Source of the DNA: an uncultured Prevotellaceae bacterium
Lineage (GTDB): Bacteria > Bacteroidota > Bacteroidia > Bacteroidales > Bacteroidaceae
DNA: 64,000 nt
Assembly (NCBI GenBank): GCA_902768105.1
Contig: CACXJZ010000014.1
Location: 439-64,438, forward strand
Reading direction: 5' to 3'
Part shown: in pieces, positions 58,686 through 64,000 of the stretch
How positions within the stretch are numbered: the stretch's first letter is position 1
How the letters are laid out: every line of letters begins with the position of its first letter
Notes under the pieces: model-generated
Seen by the model: only the letters and a program-made list of their open reading frames with translations
Database searches by the model: none
Told to the model about the DNA's origin: nothing
Made by a program: the position numbers and the translations under genes

Positions 58686-59033
58686 ATGATTTCGAGTGAC
58701 AAGAACATTGAGTCCATTGGTCAGCTGATCAGTGAACTCAAGGATTATTACCTGCTGCAGAAAGAATTTGTGCAGCTGGACGTCATCGACAAGACGGTGC
58801 GCATTGTGACAGCACTCGTGCTGGCCATCGTTGTCTTCGTGCTCGCCCTGCTGGTGCTGTTCTATCTCTCCTTTGCCACTGTCCACTGGATAGAGCCGTT
58901 TGTGGGAACAGGCTGGGCCTTCGCCATTGTATCGGCCTTCTTCCTGCTGCTGCTCCTGCTGACGGTGCTGCTGCGCAAGCCTCTCATTGAGAAGCCATTG
59001 GTCAAGTTCCTTACGGAAACGCTCATGAACTAA
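58686..59033 (+). CDS. YqjE/holin-3-like membrane protein
   Basis: 115 residues. NIESIGQLISELKDYYLLQKEFVQLDVIDK is an amphipathic start, followed by two long helices (IVTALVLAIVVFVLALLVLFYLSF and AFAIVSAFFLLLLLLTVLL). It matches the putative phage holin superfamily III/YqjE pattern that commonly follows YtxH genes. No lysis genes are near, so a phage origin is not indicated. 12 bases after the YtxH gene. Confidence 0.85.
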   Translation: MISSDKNIESIGQLISELKDYYLLQKEFVQLDVIDKTVRIVTALVLAIVVFVLALLVLFYLSFATVHWIEPFVGTGWAFAIVSAFFLLLLLLTVLLRKPLIEKPLVKFLTETLMN

Positions 59034-59046
59034 AAACGGTACGACT

Positions 59047-59322
59047 ATGAGTCAGAAATCATTTAGCAGTCTGAAAGAGATTGAGGCGCGCAAAGAGCGC
59101 CTGCGTGAGGACATCCGGCGTGGGAATCAGACCATTACGCGTCTGAGTACGGACATCTTCGTACCCAAGAAGCCCGACAACCGCAAGGAGATGATCAGTC
59201 AGGCCGTGAACGTCGGCTTCATTATCTTCGACATCATCCTGCTGGCCAAGAAGCTCGACAGCAAGTATGCCATCGTCATGAAGGGCATTGAGCTCATCAG
59301 GAAGTACAAGAAAAAGAAATAA
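59047..59322 (+). CDS. Small basic protein of the YtxH operon, unknown function
   Basis: 91 residues, very basic. An N-terminal coiled-coil-like part (SLKEIEARKERLREDIRRGNQTITRLSTDIF) is followed by a moderately hydrophobic segment (AVNVGFIIFDIILLAKKL) and a KYKKKK end. Its place after YtxH and YqjE-like genes recalls the YqjD/YqjE/YqjK trio of Proteobacteria, but similarity is not strong enough to name it. Confidence 0.8.
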   Translation: MSQKSFSSLKEIEARKERLREDIRRGNQTITRLSTDIFVPKKPDNRKEMISQAVNVGFIIFDIILLAKKLDSKYAIVMKGIELIRKYKKKK

Positions 59323-59334
59323 GAATAAGTCTTA

Positions 59335-60120
59335 TCAAATAGCAAGAATCTGTCCGTCGTACGCCAACTGGATGTCGTCGGGCAGATTTTTGTTTACCTC
59401 AGCATGCAGGCCTATCTCGTGGCTGGGATGGATGAGGAAGGTGCGTCGTGCCCCTACCCTGCGGGCAAAGCTGACGGCATCGTTAAGCAGTTGGTGGGAA
59501 TGGTGGGGTTTTCCTTGACGCAAGGCATTGACAATGAGCGTGTCGGCCCTTTCGGCATAGGACACCTCTGCATCGTCAATGGTCTTCATGTCCGTGATAT
59601 AGACGAGCTGGTGAGCAGCTTGTGGTGAATGTTGAGCAAAGCGGAAGCCGAGGATGGGCAGTTTGCCGTGCATCACGTGGAAGGGCATGATGCTGATGTC
59701 GCCTATCAGGAACTGCTCATGCGGATGAATCTCGTTGAGCTGTATGGCAGGCACCCCGGGATAGCGGTTCTCGGCAAAGCAGTAAGGTAGCATCTGGAGC
59801 AGTCCCTTGCAGGCCTCCGGGTCAGCATAGACATTGATTTCACCAAACTGACAGTAAGGGCGCAAGTCGTCCATGCCTCCCATGTGGTCGTAGTGGGCAT
59901 GGGTGATGAGCACGCCGTCAATCTTGCGGAAAGGCTGCGGCAGTATCTGCTGGCGGAAGTCGGGACCACAGTCGATGAGCAGTCGTGTCTGCTCCGTCTC
60001 CAGGAGCGCAGAGCAGCGCAGGCGCTTGTCGTGAGGGTCGGTACTCTGACACACCTCACACTGGCAGCCGATGGTTGGCACGCCGCACGATGTTCCCGTT
60101 CCTAAGAATGTCAGCTTCAT
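59335..60120 (-). CDS. Metallo-beta-lactamase-fold hydrolase (PhnP-like)
   Basis: 261 residues. LTFLGTGTSCGVPTIGCQCEVCQSTDP at the start holds the paired cysteines typical of PhnP-type phosphodiesterases, and THAHYDHMGGMDDLRPY is the metal-binding HxHxDH motif. Further ligands: FHVMHGKLPILGFRF, YITDMKTI and LIHPSHEIG. Likely hydrolyses a cyclic phosphodiester or related compound; the true substrate is not known. Last gene of a minus-strand group with murB and the DUF4348 lipoprotein. Confidence 0.92.
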   Translation of the reverse strand: MKLTFLGTGTSCGVPTIGCQCEVCQSTDPHDKRLRCSALLETEQTRLLIDCGPDFRQQILPQPFRKIDGVLITHAHYDHMGGMDDLRPYCQFGEINVYADPEACKGLLQMLPYCFAENRYPGVPAIQLNEIHPHEQFLIGDISIMPFHVMHGKLPILGFRFAQHSPQAAHQLVYITDMKTIDDAEVSYAERADTLIVNALRQGKPHHSHQLLNDAVSFARRVGARRTFLIHPSHEIGLHAEVNKNLPDDIQLAYDGQILAI

Positions 60121-60121
60121 C

Positions 60122-60158
60122 TCTAACCTTTAACCTCTAAACTCTAACCTTTAAACTA
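60122..60158. repeat. CTAACCTTTAACCTCTAAACT simple repeat between murB and the MBL gene
   Basis: Imperfect units of CTCTAACCTTTAAAC fill the 35-base gap. A similar word (CTAACCGTTAACATCTAACC) stands at 18000-18019 between the Bat fusion and PAP2 genes. Confidence 0.65.
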
Positions 60159-61178
60159 TACTATATTCACTTCCGGATAAATATCGATGCCGAACTTCGC
60201 CTTCACGTCCTGCTGAATCTGTCGGCAGAGCGCCACAATCTCGTTGCCTGTCGCCCCACCCTTGTTCACCAGCACCAGCGCCTGCTTGTCGTGCACGCCG
60301 GCACGTCCCAGCGAGCGCCCTTTCCACCCACACTGGTCAATCATCCATCCGGCAGGTATCTTCACGCGCGCGTTATCTATAATATAATGTGGCACCGTCT
60401 CATACTGAGCAGCCAGCTCCTCATATTTCTCACGCGGCACGACCGGGTTCATGAAGAAGCTGCCAGCATTACCCTCCACCTTCGGGTCGGGCAGCTTGGC
60501 ACGTCGTATATCGATGATGACCTGGCGCAGCTCCTGCGGCGTGGGCTCAGAGATGCCCCTGCGCTCCAGCTCAGAGCGGATATTGCCATAGTCCAGACAG
60601 GGCTTGTAATTGGTAGAGAGCAGATAGGTGACGCTGAGGATGAGGTAGCGGTTCTTCCACTCCCCCTTGAAGCGGCTCTGGCGGTAGCCGTAGCCACAGT
60701 CCTTGCCAAGGATGATGCGTCTCTCGCCCGTAGCAATATCTATAGCATATATGTAGTCGATGTACTGCCCCACTTCCACGCCATAGGCTCCGATGTTCTG
60801 CACGGCGCTGGCACCCACCTCGCCCGGAATCAGCGAGAGATTGACCAGTTCAGGCATGTTGTGGTTCAAGGCCCAGCAGATAAGGTCGTCGAACGTCTCG
60901 CCACTACCGGCAGAAATGAAGAACTCATGGCCAGAGGGAGCAAAGTCCCCCGACTGGATGCCCTTCACGACGGAGTGTACCACGATGCCGTCGTAGTCGC
61001 CCGTCAGCAACAGGTTGCTACCCTCGCCAATGATGATAAAGGGCTGCTGTTCCTGGCGTAGTATGGCTGCCACCTCACACGCTTCCTCCTCGTTGCCGTA
61101 TTCCAGGAAACGACTGCAGCGGGCGTCGATGCCAAACGTGTTATGCTGTAACAGGCTGTAATTGCGAATATCTCTCAT
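60156..61178 (-). CDS. murB: UDP-N-acetylenolpyruvoylglucosamine reductase
   Basis: 340 residues. FAD enzyme completing UDP-N-acetylmuramate for peptidoglycan. NYSLLQHNTFGID and FIIIGEGSNLLLTGDYDGIVV form the FAD domain, LIPGEVGASAVQNIGAYGVEV is the typical central block, YGYRQSRFK contains the substrate tyrosine of type I MurB, GNAGSFFMNPVV carries the catalytic serine, and VNKGGATGNEIVALC and the terminal glutamate (YPEVNIV) complete it. Six bases after the DUF4348 gene. Confidence 0.96.
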   Translation of the reverse strand: MRDIRNYSLLQHNTFGIDARCSRFLEYGNEEEACEVAAILRQEQQPFIIIGEGSNLLLTGDYDGIVVHSVVKGIQSGDFAPSGHEFFISAGSGETFDDLICWALNHNMPELVNLSLIPGEVGASAVQNIGAYGVEVGQYIDYIYAIDIATGERRIILGKDCGYGYRQSRFKGEWKNRYLILSVTYLLSTNYKPCLDYGNIRSELERRGISEPTPQELRQVIIDIRRAKLPDPKVEGNAGSFFMNPVVPREKYEELAAQYETVPHYIIDNARVKIPAGWMIDQCGWKGRSLGRAGVHDKQALVLVNKGGATGNEIVALCRQIQQDVKAKFGIDIYPEVNIV

Positions 61179-61184
61179 GTCGTG

Positions 61185-62018
61185 TCAGGTTATAATCTTC
61201 GTCAGTCGCCATTTGCCTCCGGCATGCTTGAAAGACAGCTCCACCTCGAAGCCGTTGGCAATACCACGAATGACAAATATCTTCTGGTTGGACTCCGTCG
61301 GCTCACTACCATATATAATATTATAGATCATGTCCGTCGGCAGCTCAGGAGCAAAGGCCGGCCAGGTGTCGGGCGTGATGACACCCTCCATCTGCGCAAA
61401 GTCGTCGTCAGGGTCAGGACCTACAAAGTCTATGGTCTGCTCCAGGCTCTGCACCTGGAACAGCGAATCGGTGACAAAGTTGTGATAGAACGTGAGGAAC
61501 GAGGCATTGGGCGAATGGTCAATGTCAGTCAGTCTTACCTGCTGCAGCATCCACAGTCCCTTGTCGCGCCGGAAGTCATACTGTCGGATGAACTTCTTGT
61601 TCAGGTAGATTTTCTCAACAATCACATGGCTGACAGAGGTGTCGTTGCATAGCTGCATCTGGCGCTCGTTGTCGAAAATCAGCGTATAGAAGCCTTGTTG
61701 CATGAAGAAATGGTCAACGGTCCAGGCGCTCTTCTGCACCAGCTCCTGCTCCTCGCCCTTCAGGACCTGCAGGGGGAAATGGATGCGCTGCAACTGTACC
61801 TGTTTGCTGGCAGCAAAGTTAAAGATAAAGTCATCAAACAACTCGTCTGCTGCGCTGGGCATGGGCGTCTCGGCTATCAACTCCTCCAGTGTGTCGGTGA
61901 CGACAGTATCGCCTATGCCCGTTGAGTCGGCCGCAGCATCCTGCTTCGACTGACCATTTCCAGTACAAGCGAAAAACAACAGCATAGTGGCCGGAACCAC
62001 CCAGAATAACCTCTTCAT
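61185..62018 (-). CDS. DUF4348 lipoprotein
   Basis: 277 residues. Lipoprotein signal KRLFWVVPATMLLFFAC, acylated at C18. An acidic linker is followed by a domain with ADELFDDFIFNFAASKQVQLQRIHFPLQVL and FMQQGFYTLIFDNERQM, and a repeat-like C-terminal half with FLTFYHNFVTDSLFQVQSLEQTIDFVGPDPDDDFAQMEGVI. These features match DUF4348, a Bacteroidales surface or periplasmic family without known function. First gene of the murB group. Confidence 0.85.
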   Translation of the reverse strand: MKRLFWVVPATMLLFFACTGNGQSKQDAAADSTGIGDTVVTDTLEELIAETPMPSAADELFDDFIFNFAASKQVQLQRIHFPLQVLKGEEQELVQKSAWTVDHFFMQQGFYTLIFDNERQMQLCNDTSVSHVIVEKIYLNKKFIRQYDFRRDKGLWMLQQVRLTDIDHSPNASFLTFYHNFVTDSLFQVQSLEQTIDFVGPDPDDDFAQMEGVITPDTWPAFAPELPTDMIYNIIYGSEPTESNQKIFVIRGIANGFEVELSFKHAGGKWRLTKIIT

Positions 62019-62055
62019 TTTATGCTTTAATCACTTTTCTCTCTCAAAATTGCTG

Positions 62056-62063
62056 CAAAGTTA
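62056..62063 (-). promoter_or_regulatory. Promoter for DUF4348-murB-MBL
   Basis: Minus-strand -7 box TAACTTTG, 37 nt before the ATG at 62018. Confidence 0.7.
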
Positions 62064-62069
62064 CAAAAA

Positions 62070-62100
62070 AATCGTAAATCGAAATCGTAAATCGTAAATA
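62070..62100. repeat. AAATCGTAAATCG simple repeat between divergent promoters
   Basis: AATCGTAAATCGAAATCG and a further AAATCGTAAAT unit lie between the DUF4348 and pheS promoters, adjacent to the pheS -7 box. Related words occur at 33305 (TTTACGATTTACG) and 39884. Confidence 0.65.
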
Positions 62101-62105
62101 TTTAT

Positions 62106-62113
62106 TACCTTTG
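62106..62113 (+). promoter_or_regulatory. Promoter for pheS-MFS
   Basis: -7 box TACCTTTG followed by CAC, 14 nt before the first ATG at 62128. Confidence 0.75.
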
Positions 62114-62127
62114 CACAAAATTTTTTG

Positions 62128-63195
62128 ATGATGATACTTGAAAAGATAGAACAATTACTGAATGAAGTAAAGAATCTGGATGCTAAAAACGCAGAAGACA
62201 TCGAGGCTTTGCGCTTGAAGTATCTCAGTAAGAAAGGTGAAATCAACGCACTTATGGCTGACTTCCGCAACGTTGCTCCCGAGCAGAAGAAGGAGGTCGG
62301 CATAAAGATTAACGAGCTCAAGCAGACCGCTTTTGACCACATCAATGCGCTGAAAGAGAAGATTGAGGAGCAGGGAGCAGGAAAAGAGGAGCAGGCCATC
62401 GACCTGACGCGCACACCCTACCCCATCCAGCTGGGCACACGCCATCCGCTGACCATCGTGACCAACGAGATTATCGATATCTTCTCGCGCATGGGCTTTG
62501 TGCTGGCCGATGGTCCTGAGGTGGAGGACGATCTCCACGTGTTCACGAAGATGAACTTCGCTGCCGACCATCCCGCCCGCGACATGCAGGACACGTTTTT
62601 CGTGTCGCAGCATCCCAACGACGTGACGAAGAATATCCTGCTGCGCTCACACACCTCGAGCGTTCAGGCCCGTGTCATGGAGCACATGCACACCGAGGAT
62701 GGCAAGCTTACTGCCCCCATCCGCGTCATCTGTCCGGGTCGCGTCTATCGTAACGAGGCCATCACAGCCCGCGCACATTGCTTCTTCCATCAGGTGGAAG
62801 GACTGTATATCGACAAGAACGTGTCGTTCACCGACCTGAAGCAGGTGCTGTTGTCGTTTGCCCGTGAGATGTTCGGTGCCGACACGAAGATTCGTCTGCG
62901 TCCCTCGTACTTCCCCTTTACGGAGCCTTCTGCAGAGATGGACATCTCCTGCTTCATCTGTGGTGGCGAGGGTTGTGGCTTCTGCAAGCACACCGGTTGG
63001 GTGGAGATCTTAGGCTGCGGTATGGTTGACCCCAACGTGCTCGAGCTCTGCGGCATCGACTCCAAGGAATACACAGGCTATGCCTTCGGTATGGGCGTGG
63101 AACGTATTACCAACCTGAAGTACCGCGTCAGCGACCTGCGTCTGTTCTCGGAGAACGACACCCGCTTCCTGCGTGAATTTGAAGCTGCAGACTGA
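62128..63195 (+). CDS. pheS: Phenylalanyl-tRNA synthetase alpha subunit
   Basis: 355 residues from ATG 62128, with a second ATG directly behind it at 62131. The N-terminal coiled coil (about 1-85) binds tRNA. The class II catalytic core has motif 1 region RHPLTIVTNEIIDIFSRMGF, motif 2 VICPGRVYRNEAITARAHCFFHQVEGL and motif 3 YTGYAFGMGVERITNLKY, with FTEPSAEMDISC between. The 340-355 residue length is usual. Its TGA overlaps the ATG of the MFS gene. Confidence 0.96.
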   Translation: MMILEKIEQLLNEVKNLDAKNAEDIEALRLKYLSKKGEINALMADFRNVAPEQKKEVGIKINELKQTAFDHINALKEKIEEQGAGKEEQAIDLTRTPYPIQLGTRHPLTIVTNEIIDIFSRMGFVLADGPEVEDDLHVFTKMNFAADHPARDMQDTFFVSQHPNDVTKNILLRSHTSSVQARVMEHMHTEDGKLTAPIRVICPGRVYRNEAITARAHCFFHQVEGLYIDKNVSFTDLKQVLLSFAREMFGADTKIRLRPSYFPFTEPSAEMDISCFICGGEGCGFCKHTGWVEILGCGMVDPNVLELCGIDSKEYTGYAFGMGVERITNLKYRVSDLRLFSENDTRFLREFEAAD

Positions 63196-64000
63196 TGACA
63201 GAACGTCTTTGGAACGCTAATTATATAAAGGTGATGACTGCGAACTTCTCGCTGTTCTTCGCCTTTTATATTTTAACGCCCTTGCTGCCACTATACCTCA
63301 GTGAGCAGTTCCAGGCCACCAAAGACGTCATCGGCCTTGTGCTCTCAGGCTATACCATCACGGCACTGCTCATTCGTCCTTTCAGCGGGTACGTGGTCGA
63401 TACCTTCGACCGGAAGCAGGTGCTCATGCTTTGCTACTTTGCCTTCTTCATCTTCTTTGCCGGCTATCTGGGAGCCTCTACGCTCCTGCTGTTCTGCATT
63501 GTGCGCACGCTGCATGGCGGTCCTTTTGGAGCACTTACCGTAGCCAACTCAACGATGGCCATCGATGTGCTGCCCAGCAGTCGCCGTAATGAGGGCATCG
63601 GCTATTACGGACTGAGCAACAACCTCGCTATGGCCATTGCCCCGACCATCGGCATCTTTGTCTATCGCTTCACCCATTCCTTTGACCTGCTGTTCTGGAT
63701 AGCCCTGTTTGTGGCTGGCTTCGGCATGACGGTAGATGCAACGATCGTCAGGAAAAAGGTACATGGAACAAAGAGTGAGGAGCGAGGTGCGAGGAAAGTG
63801 AAAAGCCTTTCGCTTGACCGATTCATTCTCGTACGGGGCTGGCTGATAGGCATCAACATGATTTTCTTCGGTTTTTGCTTTGGCGTGCTGAGCAACTACC
63901 TCGCCATCTACGGGAAAGAGGTGATGGGCATCTCGGGAAGCACCGGCACGTGGTTCATGCTTTGCTCTGTCGGACTCATCCTCTCACGACTGCAAGGGAG
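63195..64000 (+). CDS. MFS transporter, truncated by the window edge
   Basis: 268 codons from ATG 63195 (MTERLWNANYIKVMTANFSLF) to the edge without a stop. At least seven hydrophobic segments are visible, with the MFS loop 2-3 signature RPFSGYVVDTFDRKQV (GxxxDRxxRR-like) near residue 65. LHGGPFGALTVANSTMAIDVLPSSRRNEGIGYYGL is typical of the sugar/drug efflux (AraJ/YhhS) branch. The central cytoplasmic loop KKVHGTKSEERGARKVKSL is encoded by the repeat at 63768-63806. Coupled to pheS by a TGATG overlap. Confidence 0.88.
   Translation, partial: MTERLWNANYIKVMTANFSLFFAFYILTPLLPLYLSEQFQATKDVIGLVLSGYTITALLIRPFSGYVVDTFDRKQVLMLCYFAFFIFFAGYLGASTLLLFCIVRTLHGGPFGALTVANSTMAIDVLPSSRRNEGIGYYGLSNNLAMAIAPTIGIFVYRFTHSFDLLFWIALFVAGFGMTVDATIVRKKVHGTKSEERGARKVKSLSLDRFILVRGWLIGINMIFFGFCFGVLSNYLAIYGKEVMGISGSTGTWFMLCSVGLILSRLQG
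63768..63806. repeat. GAGTGAGGAGCGAGGTGCGAG repeat inside the MFS gene
   Basis: Purine-rich units AGAGTGAGGAGCGAGGTGCG then AGGAAAGTGAAAAG encode KSEERGARKVK in the loop between the two transporter halves. They are the complement-style relatives of the TTCACTTTTC repeats. Confidence 0.55.

Noticed and set aside
58686..59033. Phage holin implying a prophage
   Set aside because: No lysin, integrase or structural gene is near. The YtxH/holin-like/basic-protein trio is a common chromosomal envelope cluster.

Overview
The window looks like chromosomal DNA of a gut or oral Bacteroidales, most likely Prevotella in the broad sense. The evidence is the Bacteroidota promoter signature (-7 box TAnnTTTG, seen in front of about twenty genes), the near absence of Shine-Dalgarno sites, and family content typical of that group: a BatI/aerotolerance operon, HU plus HU-LysM proteins, DUF4494, DUF4861, DUF4348, a GldB-like lipoprotein and a DPP IV peptidase. 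Species is not determinable by eye. Most genes are ordinary and densely packed, and I see no IS element, CRISPR array or rRNA. Two tRNA genes are present: Ser-CGA and Arg-ACG.

Layout. 1-2.5 kb: a TonB-C-like secreted protein and a three-gene DUF3791/DUF3990 cassette bracketed by near-identical 28-bp palindromic repeats. 2.6-4.8 kb: tRNA-Ser, a YigZ/IMPACT protein and a DUF1015 protein. 4.8-17.2 kb: one long minus-strand run, queA-nadE-galE-pcrA followed by the late cobalamin genes cobQ-cobD-cbiB-cobU-cobT-cobS. 17.3-26.3 kb: PAP2 phosphatase and the Bat operon (moxR, DUF58, short BatD-like, batA, a BatB-BatC fusion and a BatD-BatE fusion). 26.4-30.1 kb: ftsY-rimO-HU-HU/LysM. 30.5-39.7 kb: a secreted protein of unknown function, tRNA-Arg, NfeD-SPFH-dapA-AraC, truA-DMT transporter, a flavodoxin/ferredoxin protein, yggS, DUF4494 and a membrane-anchored pseudokinase. 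39.9-47.3 kb: aminotransferase and LolE-like permease, tandem acyl-CoA ligases, and a gdhA gene broken by a 58-nt deletion. 47.4-57.8 kb: OmpA-like protein, GldB-DPP IV-DUF4861 operon, a second DUF4861 gene, TPR protein, def and ruvX. 57.8-64 kb: SPOR lipoprotein, YtxH/holin-like envelope trio, MBL hydrolase, murB, DUF4348, pheS and an MFS transporter cut by the window edge.

The most unusual signal is not a single gene. Several short repeat families (a CCTCCCC/GGGGAGG hairpin family, a CCTAGG family, TTCACTCTTCAT-like and CATCATACAT-like simple repeats) fill the intergenic gaps. They also lie in frame inside otherwise conserved genes: cobT, cbiB, pcrA, queA, PAP2, rimO, the flavoprotein, DUF4861, TPR protein and MFS transporter. 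There they are translated as extra peptide. In the TPR protein they even supply the start codon and part of the signal peptide. This resembles the Rickettsia palindromic elements and deserves a genome-wide check.
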